Shown here: positions 48,577 through 57,650 of the stretch, piece after piece
Position numbering within the stretch: the stretch's first letter is position 1
How the letters are laid out: every line of letters starts with the position of its first letter
DNA from: Akkermansia muciniphila
GTDB taxonomy: Bacteria > Verrucomicrobiota > Verrucomicrobiia > Limisphaerales > SIBE01
Length of the DNA stretch: 64,000 nucleotides
Assembly (NCBI GenBank): GCA_945861765.1
Contig: CAMAWP010000001.1
Span: forward strand, 1 to 64,000
Direction of reading: 5' to 3'
Position numbers and translations under genes: made by a program
The notes under the pieces: generated by a model
What the model saw: only the letters and a program-made list of their open reading frames with translations
What the model was told of the DNA's origin: nothing
Database searches by the model: none

Positions 48577-50700
48577 CTAGGCTGGACTGGGGATTGATCC
48601 GGCGGATTGTATCTCGACTCTTGGCGGAAGCTCCTCGTAGGCGAGAAATGCCACTTCAGGGAAATTCGCGGCGAAAAACCGCCGCAAGCCGAGTCGAATG
48701 GTCGCCGAGCAAATGACCACCGGCACCCTGCCTTCAGCAATCATCGGCTGCACGGCTTTGGAGAGGTGATACGTCACGTGCTGGGCGAGCTTCGGCTCCA
48801 TAAAGAGCAACGTTTCATTCGGAGACTGGCGAAGTCCTTTAGCGATCTCCTCCTCCAGCCAAGGGTCCATGGTGATCGTTTGAATAGCCCCTTGATCGTT
48901 CTGATACGGTTTGATGATTTGCGGACCAAGCGTGCGTCGGGCCTGTTCAGAAAGTTCGTCTGGATTTTTCGTCATACCTGCGTAGTCGGCAACTTTTTCC
49001 AGGATGCCGACCAGGTTCCGGATAGAGACAGCTTCACCGAGTAAATTCTGTAGAATTCGCTGAATCTGGCCTGTGTTGAGCAACCCAGGCACCAACTCGT
49101 TGATGAGTGCAGGATTATTCTGTTTGAGGTTATCCAGCAGCACCTGCACGTCTTGCCGACTTATGATCTGATGGCAACTCCGTTTGATCGTCTCGCCCAA
49201 ATGAGTGACCAGCACAGACGGGGGATCGACAATCGTGTAGCCCGCGACCTCGGCATTCCTACGCTCTACCTCTTTAACCCAAATAGCCGGAAGCCCGAAG
49301 ACTGGTTCGGTGGTCGGAATTCCGGGCACGACGGTTTTGCTGTTGGCGGTGTTCATCGCCAAGAAGTGGCCGGGCATGACCTCCCCACGCGCGATGAAGT
49401 GGCCCCGCAACAAGAATCGATATTCATTCGGTCCCAGTTGCAGGTTGTCGCGAAGCCGGATCGGCGGAATGATGAAGCCCATTTCTTGGACAAAATTGCG
49501 GCGGACACCGGTCACCCGTTCCAAGAGGTCGCCTCCTTTGCGGGCATCGGCCAGCGCCACTAATCCGTAGCCCAGTTCGATCTGCAAAGTATCGACGTTT
49601 AAGAGAGTCTCTAGCTTTTCCGGTGCGGCAGCGGGGCGAGCGCCTTGTTGACTTCCGTCCTTATTAGTCTCGTCGGCAGCTTGGCTTGGCGAAGCGGGGG
49701 ATGCATCAGACTGGGTTGGTAACACTCCGCTCTTCTTGAGAAGCTGCCCAATTCCAGCAAAAACCCCAGCCAAAATAAGGAACGGCATCATTGGCAACCC
49801 AGGGACGAGGGACAACACAAAAAGGGATCCGGCCAAAATGTTTAAAACCTTGGGAGAAAAGAAAAGTTGCCGTGTGAGACTATACCCAAGGTTTTCCTTG
49901 GACGCGGCGCGCGTCACCAAAATACCCGCGGCAGTGGAGGTGATCAGGGCAGGTATCTGGGTGACCAGACCGTCGCCAATGGACAGGATCGTATACTTCT
50001 GGAGCGCCTCGAGCAAGGGAAGCCCCTTTTGAACCACACCAATACCGAAGCCACCCAGGACGTTGATGATTGTGATCAAGACGGCGGCGACGGCATCGCC
50101 GCGCACGAATTTGCTGGCACCGTCCATTGCCCCGTAGAAGTCCGCTTCTTGTTGCAAAGCCGAGCGCCGCGCACGTGCTTGCTCCTCTTTGATCAGTCCG
50201 GCGTTCAATTCCGCGTCGATGGACATTTGCTTTCCTGGCAAAGCATCCAAAGTGAAGCGCGCGGCGACTTCCGCGATACGGCCCGCGCCTTTTGTGATGA
50301 CGATAAAATTGATGACCGTGAGGATGAGGAAGACGACAGTGCCAACCACGTAGTTGCCTCCGACCATATAGATGCCGAACGCTTCGATGATCTTGCCAGC
50401 AAATCCGTTCAATAAGATGAGGCGCGTGGAGGCAACGTTCAATCCCAGGCGAAACAAAGTTAGGATCAGGAGCAGTGTCGGAAACCCAGTGAAGTCCGAC
50501 GGCTCCTTGACGTACAAAATGACGAGTAAGATTAAGAGCGACGAAGCAATGCTAAGAGTCAAAAGCAAGTCCAACAGAATCGTTGGCACTGGCTGGATCA
50601 GCAACAGCAAGGTGCCAAACATGAAGATGACGAGCCCTAAGTCGCCATACTTCCAAAAGCGCTTAATCGGGATCTGTGCTGTAGCTGCGGCCGTGCTCAT
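48577..50700 (-). CDS. flhA: Flagellar export gate protein FlhA
   Basis: A 707-residue protein, normal length. Residues about 20-330 hold eight hydrophobic segments, with the FHIPEP signature region TKGAGRIAEVAARFTLDALPGKQMSIDAELNAG (its first residues TKGAGRIAEVAARFTLDALP). A charged cytoplasmic domain follows (about 370-700; PPIRLRDNLQLGPNEYRFLLRG). It forms the export ring that docks substrate-chaperone complexes. Its ATG overlaps the flhB stop by 4 bp. Confidence 0.95.
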   Translation of the reverse strand: MSTAAATAQIPIKRFWKYGDLGLVIFMFGTLLLLIQPVPTILLDLLLTLSIASSLLILLVILYVKEPSDFTGFPTLLLILTLFRLGLNVASTRLILLNGFAGKIIEAFGIYMVGGNYVVGTVVFLILTVINFIVITKGAGRIAEVAARFTLDALPGKQMSIDAELNAGLIKEEQARARRSALQQEADFYGAMDGASKFVRGDAVAAVLITIINVLGGFGIGVVQKGLPLLEALQKYTILSIGDGLVTQIPALITSTAAGILVTRAASKENLGYSLTRQLFFSPKVLNILAGSLFVLSLVPGLPMMPFLILAGVFAGIGQLLKKSGVLPTQSDASPASPSQAADETNKDGSQQGARPAAAPEKLETLLNVDTLQIELGYGLVALADARKGGDLLERVTGVRRNFVQEMGFIIPPIRLRDNLQLGPNEYRFLLRGHFIARGEVMPGHFLAMNTANSKTVVPGIPTTEPVFGLPAIWVKEVERRNAEVAGYTIVDPPSVLVTHLGETIKRSCHQIISRQDVQVLLDNLKQNNPALINELVPGLLNTGQIQRILQNLLGEAVSIRNLVGILEKVADYAGMTKNPDELSEQARRTLGPQIIKPYQNDQGAIQTITMDPWLEEEIAKGLRQSPNETLLFMEPKLAQHVTYHLSKAVQPMIAEGRVPVVICSATIRLGLRRFFAANFPEVAFLAYEELPPRVEIQSAGSIPSPA

Positions 50701-51791
50701 GACGGAACCTGCTGTCCTTCCACGTAGTAGCGGTAACGGTTAACCCGATAGACGTAGGCCAAAACCTCCGCCACCGCGGCATAGACTTGAGGAGGCACTT
50801 CCTGCCCCACCTTGCAGTGCTTAAAAAGCATTCGAGCGATTGGCTTGTTTTCCACGATTGGAATCTGAAACTGCTGCGCGAGTTCACGGATGCGCAAGGC
50901 ATTTAGACGCGCCCCCTTCGCGACGAGTTTTGGAGCACGCATCGTCTTTCGGTTGTAACGAAGCACCACCGCGAGGTGTGTTGGATTCGTGATCACGACG
51001 TCAGCCGTCGGGATTTCCTTCGCCCAATTTCCGCGCAAAAGCGCCAGACGACGTTTCCTCATCTCGCTTTTGACCGCCGGGTTTCCTTCGGTATTCTTGG
51101 ACTCGTCTTTGACCTCCTCCTTGGTCATCATGAGGTCCTTATTGTGCTTCCATAACTGAAATCCGTAATCAGCCGCCGCAATGAAAGTTAATCCGAAGAT
51201 GACCCTGACAGTAACCGACTTAACGGACTCCACCATAAACGCAACGATGTCTCCAAAGCTGGTCGCGGTGTAAAAAATCGGGTGTCCCAGAAGCTGTTTG
51301 ATGACGAGATAGGTAAAGCCTAAGATCACCAATAATTTCAAAAGGCCGACCACGACCTTCATCAGTGAAGCAGGTGACGGCTGAAAAAGACTCATCAGAT
51401 TGGGAATAGGATTCAGGCGCTCCAATTTCATTTCCAAACGCTCCAACGACACCTGGAAACGGCTTTGCAGCCCCCCAGACAAAATCCCCGCCACCACACA
51501 GACCAGCATCACGGGCAAGACACAAATAGCCAGCCAGTTGAGAAACATGGCGAAATGCTGATGGATAGAGTCCGCCGTAATCGTGTAACTCCCAAGGTGC
51601 CCCAACGTCTCAACGAAGGATGTCGTGAGAACCCGGAACGTGCTCTCACTCGTCTGTGTCACCGCCAAAAAACCAGCCGTCAGAGCAAAGACTGTTTGGA
51701 TCTCTGCCGTCCGAGCAAATTGTCCTTTGCTCGCGGCTTCCCCCATCTTTTTCCCCGTCGGTTTCTCTGTTCTATTGTCGCTGTCGCTCAT
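50697..51791 (-). CDS. flhB: Flagellar export switch protein FlhB
   Basis: A 364-residue protein with four membrane segments and a cytoplasmic domain carrying the autocleavage motif NPTH (in DVVITNPTHLAVVLRYN, near residue 270). Start MSDSDNRTEKPTGKKMGEAASKGQ with the family's EKPT..K..EA..KGQ. FlhB switches export from rod/hook to filament substrates, with FliK. It lies between fliR and flhA, separated from fliR by 4 bp. Confidence 0.95.
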   Translation of the reverse strand: MSDSDNRTEKPTGKKMGEAASKGQFARTAEIQTVFALTAGFLAVTQTSESTFRVLTTSFVETLGHLGSYTITADSIHQHFAMFLNWLAICVLPVMLVCVVAGILSGGLQSRFQVSLERLEMKLERLNPIPNLMSLFQPSPASLMKVVVGLLKLLVILGFTYLVIKQLLGHPIFYTATSFGDIVAFMVESVKSVTVRVIFGLTFIAAADYGFQLWKHNKDLMMTKEEVKDESKNTEGNPAVKSEMRKRRLALLRGNWAKEIPTADVVITNPTHLAVVLRYNRKTMRAPKLVAKGARLNALRIRELAQQFQIPIVENKPIARMLFKHCKVGQEVPPQVYAAVAEVLAYVYRVNRYRYYVEGQQVPS

Positions 51792-51795
51792 CGTG

Positions 51796-52557
51796 TCATT
51801 GTCCCCCCAAAAGCCTGCTCACCTCGATGATATCCTGCGGGACTTTCTTCAGGTTATCCGAGATCAATTGAGCCATTAAATTGAGGCTGAAACCAAAAAC
51901 GATTAATCCCGCCAACAGCTTAATCGTGAAGCTTTCGAAGAAGATGTTCATCTGGGGAACCGCCCGCCCCATCATCATCATCACGACACCCAATAAGAAG
52001 CTGACCGCCATTAAGGGCGCGGCGATCTGAACCGCAAGCAAAAAAATCCTGCCGACCCGGTAGATGAAATCATCATAGAGCGCAATGCTCAGCCCACCGC
52101 TGCCGATGGGCAAAACCGAATACGTCTGCTGAAAAGCGCTGATCAACACGTGATGCATGTCCAAACTCAGGAACAGCATAGTGGCCAGCAAATTCAGTAC
52201 CGCCGCCGGAACATCGACCTCAGCTCCGTCTGGCGTGATCAGCGTGGCAGTTTGCAATCCGATATCCGTCGAGATGAAATTGCCAGCCAACTGCACCGCA
52301 TAAAAATAAATCCGACAAATCAGACCCAGAAAAAGGCCTAATGTGATCTCCTTAAAGATCAGCAATATTAAGGGCAACAACCCCATGCTCGAAACATCGA
52401 GCGAGTTGTCCAACCCAGGAGCAACCATCAAACTCAAAAACGCCGCTAGTGCAACCCGCAGCCGAACGGGGATATTTGGGCTTGAGAACAGAGGAAAGGT
52501 GACCAAAAAAGCACCTGCGCGCATGAAAACCAGGAACCAAGTAAAAAAGGCGATCAT
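51796..52557 (-). CDS. fliR: Flagellar export protein FliR
   Basis: A 253-residue integral membrane protein with about six hydrophobic segments. The N-terminus FFTWFLVFMRAGAFLVTFPLF and the conserved GLFLGLICRIYFYAVQLAGNFI, together with the neighbours, identify FliR. With FliP and FliQ it forms the export gate helical assembly. Position fliP-fliQ-fliR-flhB-flhA is canonical. Confidence 0.92.
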   Translation of the reverse strand: MIAFFTWFLVFMRAGAFLVTFPLFSSPNIPVRLRVALAAFLSLMVAPGLDNSLDVSSMGLLPLILLIFKEITLGLFLGLICRIYFYAVQLAGNFISTDIGLQTATLITPDGAEVDVPAAVLNLLATMLFLSLDMHHVLISAFQQTYSVLPIGSGGLSIALYDDFIYRVGRIFLLAVQIAAPLMAVSFLLGVVMMMMGRAVPQMNIFFESFTIKLLAGLIVFGFSLNLMAQLISDNLKKVPQDIIEVSRLLGGQ

Positions 52558-52615
52558 GCTTTAATATTTTCCCATTCATTACACTGTGAAACGCAAGCAC
52601 TGAGGCACAGTCCAG

Positions 52616-52885
52616 CTAGCGAGCCATTTCGGGTAAACTGCCGATCATTCCCACCGTAAAATCCATGAGGGTTCGAACGAGCCACGGCAAGATGAAAAAC
52701 AACAATCCTACGACTGCCAAAGCTTTCGGCACGAAGGAGAGTGTCTGTTCTTGAATTGAAGTTACCGTCTGAAAAAGGCTGACCAAAAGGCCCACCAGCA
52801 GAGCCGTCAGCAAAAACGGAGCAGCAACCACCACGGCCTGGCTGAGGAGCTTTCGAAGCAGGTCAATGAAATAGTCCGGTGACAT
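52616..52885 (-). CDS. fliQ: Flagellar export protein FliQ
   Basis: An 89-residue, two-helix membrane protein. It has the family start MSPDYFIDLLRKLLSQAVVVAAP and the second segment TVTSIQEQTLSFVPKALAVVGLLFFILPW. Length matches the usual 89. It sits between fliP (3 bp away) and fliR, as part of the export gate. Confidence 0.93.
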   Translation of the reverse strand: MSPDYFIDLLRKLLSQAVVVAAPFLLTALLVGLLVSLFQTVTSIQEQTLSFVPKALAVVGLLFFILPWLVRTLMDFTVGMIGSLPEMAR

Positions 52886-52888
52886 GGT

Positions 52889-53767
52889 TTACGTTGCAAA
52901 GCTAGCAGCCAAGGATCGCGCCAGGAGCGACCACCCATCGACCAGCACAAACAGCAGGATTTTCAACGGCATGGAGATGAGGGCAGGAGGCAGCATCATC
53001 AACCCCAAACTCATCAGGACAATGGCTACCACGAAATCGATCAGAATGAACGGGATAAAGATGACAAATCCCATCTGAAATCCGGTCCGAATTTCGCTCA
53101 GAATGAAGCCTGGGATAATTACACGCATTGGGAGTTGATCGGTTGTCACTGGTCCTAATCTCGCCAATTCGACAAAGACCTCCACATCTTTGGCGCGCGC
53201 CTGCTGTAACATGAAATTCCGCATATGGCCCGTCGCTCTCTGGAAAGCCTCCACACTGGTAATCTGGCCCGCGGAGTAAGGCTGCAGGGCATCGGCGTTA
53301 ATTTTCTCGTAAGTGGGTGCCATGATGAAAAAGGTCAAAAACAGCGAGAACCCGACCATCAACTGACTGTTCGGGTTGCCTTGCAAAGAGAGCGCAGTTC
53401 GCAGGAAAGAAAACACGATGACAATCCGCGTAAAACTGGTCATCAACATCACTAGTGACGGAGCCAAAGTGAGCAAAGTGAATAAAAAGACAATACGGAT
53501 AGCGACGTCCACATCCTTAGGCTGACTTGGAAGATTGAGCCCAAGGTTGAAATTGTAGGGCGAGAAGCTGTTTGTGGAGCTGCCGAGCGCCCCTGCACCA
53601 GCTTGAGCCATCAGCCAACAACTCCCGAAAGATCCAAACACCAAGAGAACCAATGAGATTAAAACATATCGAGGCAACCGACAGCCAAAAAGATTGCGCG
53701 CCACGGCTGGCCTCGGAGCGGCCACCACCACAGCCGAAGGTTGGCTCGTCTCAAATCGGCTCTTCAT
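52889..53767 (-). CDS. fliP: Flagellar export protein FliP
   Basis: A 292-residue protein. The FliP core (about residues 85-290) shows LTLAPSLVMLMTSFTRIVIVFSFLR, the loop of periplasmic residues, and IIPGFILSEIRTGFQMGFVIFIPFILIDFVVA. The first 80 residues include a hydrophilic stretch (KSRFETSQPSAVVVAAPRPAV) and a signal-like segment (about 33-55), longer than usual. Its ATG overlaps the fliO stop by 4 bp. FliP nucleates the export gate. Confidence 0.93.
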   Translation of the reverse strand: MKSRFETSQPSAVVVAAPRPAVARNLFGCRLPRYVLISLVLLVFGSFGSCWLMAQAGAGALGSSTNSFSPYNFNLGLNLPSQPKDVDVAIRIVFLFTLLTLAPSLVMLMTSFTRIVIVFSFLRTALSLQGNPNSQLMVGFSLFLTFFIMAPTYEKINADALQPYSAGQITSVEAFQRATGHMRNFMLQQARAKDVEVFVELARLGPVTTDQLPMRVIIPGFILSEIRTGFQMGFVIFIPFILIDFVVAIVLMSLGLMMLPPALISMPLKILLFVLVDGWSLLARSLAASFAT

Positions 53768-54213
53768 GCCTTCCGTCCCTGTAAGGCATTCAATTGTTCA
53801 GAGAATGGCGAGTGATCGAGACTGGCGGGACCCTCCGCTGGAGCATCTGGGAGTGAACTCAGCAAGCTGACTCCCGTTGCTGAAACAGAAACCAAAAATC
53901 GATGATGATAATAGCCAACCACCAAGAGTGAATTGCGATACCCCAACGATCTGCTTTCTAAAACCTTCAATTGAGCTGGGCTGCTTTGATAAAGCGAGAA
54001 GAACCGAGATTTCTTAAAGATCCACACCCCGGCGACAAAGACTGCGATGACGAGGAAGAAAGCCCCGACGATGCGGATCAACGTTTCGAGGAGAGTGCTC
54101 GGAGATTGTTGCAGCACCGAGGAGGTATTCGTCGCGACACTAGCTGCTTGCACCGCGATGCTGACCGAAGTAAGGACCAGAAAAGAAAGACCAAAGAGCG
54201 GTCGGCCTTTCAT
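53764..54213 (-). CDS. fliO: Flagellar protein FliO
   Basis: A 149-residue protein with a possible signal peptide, one transmembrane segment (IVGAFFLVIAVFVAGVWIFKKS, about residues 47-69) and a C-terminal region with LKVLESRSLGYRNSLLVVGYYHHRFLVSV, the FliO/MopB pattern. FliO assists FliP ring assembly. It lies between fliN and fliP; its start overlaps the fliN stop by 4 bp. Assignment relies partly on gene order. Confidence 0.85.
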   Translation of the reverse strand: MKGRPLFGLSFLVLTSVSIAVQAASVATNTSSVLQQSPSTLLETLIRIVGAFFLVIAVFVAGVWIFKKSRFFSLYQSSPAQLKVLESRSLGYRNSLLVVGYYHHRFLVSVSATGVSLLSSLPDAPAEGPASLDHSPFSEQLNALQGRKA

Positions 54214-54479
54214 GTTGCACCTGGCTTGGCAAGGATTTCGGTGAGCTTGATCCCGAAATTCTCCTCTACCACCACGACCTCGCCCCGAGCAACCAACTTT
54301 TGATTCACATAGAGGTCCACCGACGCATTAGCCGGCTTATCCAACTGCACCACGGATCCAACGTTCAGTTGCAGGAGATCTCGCATCGATATCTGGCAAC
54401 TGCCTAATTCAACCGTAAGCCTAATCGGGACATCCAGAAGAAATTCCAATGTGGGGCTACTGTCAGCGGCGGTGCTCAT
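54210..54479 (-). CDS. fliN: Flagellar switch protein FliN
   Basis: An 89-residue SpoA/SURF-domain protein with LLDVPIRLTVELGSCQISMRDLLQL, GSVVQLDKPA and YVNQKLVARGEVVVVEENFGIKL. It forms the C-ring with FliM and FliG. The length is short, as in C-terminal-only FliN. It lies 15 bp from the fliM end. Confidence 0.94.
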   Translation of the reverse strand: MSTAADSSPTLEFLLDVPIRLTVELGSCQISMRDLLQLNVGSVVQLDKPANASVDLYVNQKLVARGEVVVVEENFGIKLTEILAKPGAT

Positions 54480-54494
54480 AAGTTCTTGAAATCT

Positions 54495-55475
54495 TTAGGT
54501 CGGTAAAATTTTTGTTATTTCAACGGCACTTTTAGGCCCCGAGCTGCCGACCCGGCCGATGTACTTCGGCAAATGAGCCAGGCAAACCTCCACTCGGTTC
54601 AGTTGAGTTGAATCCAATGGAATAACGTCGCCCACTTGGAAATTGAGCAAATCACGTGTCGTGATCTCCAAATCCCTCCACTCTGCTGTGAGAGGAATGT
54701 TCACTTCATCAAATGCAGAGTTCCACTTGGGTATGACCAGTTCTTTAACGGTTTTATCTTTTCTCAACCCCTCCGGATCCAATGAAAGGTTACGGACAAG
54801 CGGGTCCAACATTTTCACGGGCATCACCATCAGCATTTGCTCGATGCAATCACCGATTCCCGCCTCCATCTTGAGCAAGTAAAAAGTCTCGTCCGAACCG
54901 CCAATTTGCAAATAGCGAGGGTTGCTCTCGTGTCCGAGCAAGACGGGTCGTAGTTCATCCACGCTTTTCCACGGTGTACACCATTCCTTGATCGCGATCT
55001 GAGCCATTTGATTGATCAAAGCAATTTCCACCTCGCGAAGAGCTCTCGGATTTACGGAAAACCCTTTTCCGCCCAGCATTCGATCCGCTATGGCCAAAGC
55101 GAGCGGCGGTGGTATATCGAGGATGCCGATACCCCGGAGTGGCTCGATCTTAAACAGGATCATGAGCCGGGGCGGCGGAGTCGTATCCATGAACTTGGGC
55201 AATGTGATCGTATCCAGGGAGAGAAGCTCCAATGTGAATTCGATGCGCAAAAACATGGAGAGACGAGCCCCCACACCGCGAATGACAGATTCGTTGTGAG
55301 ACTTGAAGCGGTGCAACTCGCTAGTGGAAAGCGCCGCCGATTGCCCGAAAGCAAAATTCCTGATCCGATCCCCTGCGACACTCGTTTTGACCCCGCGGAA
55401 TGTGAATACGGGTACCGACTGAGAGGCAGCAGAGGAAGACGGATTTTGAACCGCGGGTGAGCCGACGCGAGCCAT
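54495..55475 (-). CDS. fliM: Flagellar motor switch protein FliM
   Basis: A 326-residue protein. The FliM middle domain (about residues 50-225) shows MILFKIEPLRGIGILDIPPPLALAIADRMLGGKG and REVEIALINQMAQIAIKEW, and the C-terminal SpoA domain has ITTRDLLNFQVGDVIPLD. The usual N-terminal CheY-binding EIDALL-type motif is not evident near the start, where the region reads VQNPSSSAASQSVPV. It is the C-ring scaffold between FliG and FliN. Confidence 0.93.
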   Translation of the reverse strand: MARVGSPAVQNPSSSAASQSVPVFTFRGVKTSVAGDRIRNFAFGQSAALSTSELHRFKSHNESVIRGVGARLSMFLRIEFTLELLSLDTITLPKFMDTTPPPRLMILFKIEPLRGIGILDIPPPLALAIADRMLGGKGFSVNPRALREVEIALINQMAQIAIKEWCTPWKSVDELRPVLLGHESNPRYLQIGGSDETFYLLKMEAGIGDCIEQMLMVMPVKMLDPLVRNLSLDPEGLRKDKTVKELVIPKWNSAFDEVNIPLTAEWRDLEITTRDLLNFQVGDVIPLDSTQLNRVEVCLAHLPKYIGRVGSSGPKSAVEITKILPT

Positions 55476-55484
55476 GGCTTTAGT

Positions 55485-56234
55485 TTATTGAATCACAAAC
55501 TCGTGAATAACCACATCTTGAATCATGCTCGAACCGAGTTGCTGGTTGAGCAGACCCAGCAGTTCCGCCTTAAGAAAAGCCCTCGAGTTGTTCTTGTTGA
55601 GGTCCTCCAAAGTTTTGCTCGATAGCGTCTCGCTCACGACAGCGATGAGGCGTTCCCTATTTTCGTTCAACCGCTCCAGGAAATCAGGCCATTCACTGAT
55701 GAAAGAGAGACGAGCCAAAACATACCTCATGCCACCTGTCCCAGCGACATTGACGACTATCTTGTCAGACTGCGCCAAATCCTTGGGCTCTCCTTTCATA
55801 TCCAAAGTCGCTATCCTATCGGCATCCCCAGCCTTCGCGCGTTCGACATACACCACAGCTTCTCGCGTCAAAGGGACTGGTAACTTGGTGTTCCGCTTAC
55901 CCGACTTAACGGGTGACTTCCCCTTGTCGTTCCCATGAGCACCAGCAGCAGGAGCAGCCCCATGAGCAGGAGGCGCTGCATGAGCATCAGCAGTTTTAGC
56001 ATCATGGCTGGACGAGGCATCTTCCGCTGACTCCCCTTCGGAACTGGGTGTAGAAGGCTTGCTCCCCTTCGTTTTAAAAAAGACGACGGTCCCAGCTGCC
56101 AATGGCATGGCAACTAAGGCGATAATCAACGGCAAGTACGAAGATAAACCACCAGCTTTCGCTGGTGCCGCGCCCGCCGACGTTTCTCCGCCAGCGGAAG
56201 GCGCTTGCCCTGATTGAGTAGTTTCTGCCGCCAT
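55485..56234 (-). CDS. fliL: Flagellar basal body-associated protein FliL
   Basis: A 249-residue protein. One transmembrane segment (about residues 31-51, YLPLIIALVAMPLAAGTVVFF), a long Ala/His/Gly/Ser linker (about 55-120), and a periplasmic domain (about 125-249) with PLTREAVVYVE, YVLARLSFISEWPDFLERLNENRERLIAVVSETLSSKTLEDL and ending VVIHEFVIQ. FliL sits near the stator and affects torque. It is longer than typical FliL because of the linker. Located between flgE and fliM. Confidence 0.85.
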   Translation of the reverse strand: MAAETTQSGQAPSAGGETSAGAAPAKAGGLSSYLPLIIALVAMPLAAGTVVFFKTKGSKPSTPSSEGESAEDASSSHDAKTADAHAAPPAHGAAPAAGAHGNDKGKSPVKSGKRNTKLPVPLTREAVVYVERAKAGDADRIATLDMKGEPKDLAQSDKIVVNVAGTGGMRYVLARLSFISEWPDFLERLNENRERLIAVVSETLSSKTLEDLNKNNSRAFLKAELLGLLNQQLGSSMIQDVVIHEFVIQ

Positions 56235-56245
56235 AAGCTAAAAGC

Positions 56246-57172
56246 TTAGCGTACCACAGAGATCATGGTTTGCAACATCTCATCGCTCGCCGTGACGACT
56301 TTCGCATTGGCTTGGAAAGCCCGTTGGGTCGTAATGAGGCTTGAAAATTCACGCGCGATATCGACGTTCGAGATTTCCAGTGCCCCAGAATCAATCCGTC
56401 CCAAACCATTGGTGTTGGCTGTAGCAGCGGTGGGCTTAGTCCCGAAGACGGCCGCGCTAGTAGAACCAGCTAGTGGTCCCGCCGAAGCCAGGCCGCTGTA
56501 GAGGTTGTTCCCTTGCTTTAACAGAGCGTTCGGGTTCTGGAAATTCTGCAAGAGGACTTGACCTCGGACATACTGAGAGCCGTCGCTCAAGAGGATGTTG
56601 ATTTTGCCACTCCCATCGATGCTAATATTGGAAATTCCGGCGGTGGCGGCTGATGGATTAGCAGCAAGGACCGCTGCGGGCACCGTTCCTTTGTCCATCT
56701 TAATGTCCCCGATTGTGTCGGTATCGGCGTAAGCCGCACCTGCTGGCGGAGCGTTAAATCCCTGAACTCGGAAGCCATTGTTGGTCACCAAAAAGCTGTT
56801 GGAGTCCGTGCGGAAGTCTCCTGCCCGTGTGGCGAACAACTCGCTAGAGATCTTATTCTGAACGATGAAGAATCCCTCACCACTGACCGCCAAGTCCGTG
56901 CTGACCCCGGTCTGGTTAACAGCCCCTTGAGCGAACGAATTATTGATTCCCGCCACCTGGACACCGTTGCCTACCTGAACGGAAGACGTCCCTGAAGTGG
57001 CAGCTCCGTCCGGAGTGGCCGCGCGCAAGGTTTGGTTAAGAGTATCAGCAAACGCAACCCGCCCGGCTTTGTAGCCTACGGTATTAATATTTGCCAGGTT
57101 GTTACCGATGATATCGAGAGTGGTCTGAAACTGCCGAATTCCAGTTACGCCAGTATTGAGTGAGCGAAGCAT
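56246..57172 (-). CDS. flgE: Flagellar hook protein FlgE (short form)
   Basis: A 308-residue rod/hook-family protein. The N-terminal ANNL motif IIGNNLANINTVGYKAGRVAFADTL, then VSGEGFFIVQN and the C-terminal SNVDIAREFSSLITTQRAFQANAKVVTASDEML, are present. It is shorter than many FlgE (about 400) and might be read as FlgG/FlgF, but the place directly after flgD (the hook-cap gene) and the DI..EF..LI..QRAFQAN end favour the hook. Confidence 0.85.
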   Translation of the reverse strand: MLRSLNTGVTGIRQFQTTLDIIGNNLANINTVGYKAGRVAFADTLNQTLRAATPDGAATSGTSSVQVGNGVQVAGINNSFAQGAVNQTGVSTDLAVSGEGFFIVQNKISSELFATRAGDFRTDSNSFLVTNNGFRVQGFNAPPAGAAYADTDTIGDIKMDKGTVPAAVLAANPSAATAGISNISIDGSGKINILLSDGSQYVRGQVLLQNFQNPNALLKQGNNLYSGLASAGPLAGSTSAAVFGTKPTAATANTNGLGRIDSGALEISNVDIAREFSSLITTQRAFQANAKVVTASDEMLQTMISVVR

Positions 57173-57208
57173 AGTTTTAGTTTGTGTATATGTTGATGTT
57201 TTTCAGTT

Positions 57209-57646
57209 TTAGCTGGCCTGCCGAACATTCCGAACGTCGCTTAAGTCGTAGGGCTTACCTCCAATGAGTAACTTGGGACTGTCCCCGTCCATTACTAAAT
57301 CTGTAACCACGCCCGTAACCGGATCGGATTTACCTGACTGGACTTCCACTTCACGATTCAAGAGAGACATTCCCTGAAGGATCTGCTGCTGCGCCCTCAT
57401 TTGAGAAATATCTGTCGTCATGTTCTTCGTTTGCTCCAGCGTGGTAAATTGAGTCATTTGCCCGATAAACTCCGTGTCGGTTTGAGGCTTCGTGGGGTCT
57501 TGATTCGCCAATTGAACGACCACCAGTTTCAAAAAGTCATCCTGGTTGAGGATCCGAGTCGGGATACGGCTTTGCGTACTGGCAGCGGCAGCTGCGGCAG
57601 ATGCGGCTGGGTTATTCGGCGTTAAAAGACTAGCAGGTGTAATCAT
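57209..57646 (-). CDS. flgD: Flagellar hook capping protein FlgD
   Basis: A 145-residue protein. Start 57646 (MITPASLLTPNNP) is chosen; the longer frame would overlap fliK. The FlgD N-terminal block LNQDDFLKLVVVQLANQDPTKPQTDTEFIGQMTQFTTLEQ is present (its part LNQDDFLKLVVVQLANQDP), followed by LLNREVEVQSGKSDPVTGVV. The Ig-like/tudor domain of longer FlgD is mostly missing. It helps assemble the hook. It lies between fliK and flgE. Confidence 0.9.
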   Translation of the reverse strand: MITPASLLTPNNPAASAAAAAASTQSRIPTRILNQDDFLKLVVVQLANQDPTKPQTDTEFIGQMTQFTTLEQTKNMTTDISQMRAQQQILQGMSLLNREVEVQSGKSDPVTGVVTDLVMDGDSPKLLIGGKPYDLSDVRNVRQAS

Positions 57647-57650
57647 AAAA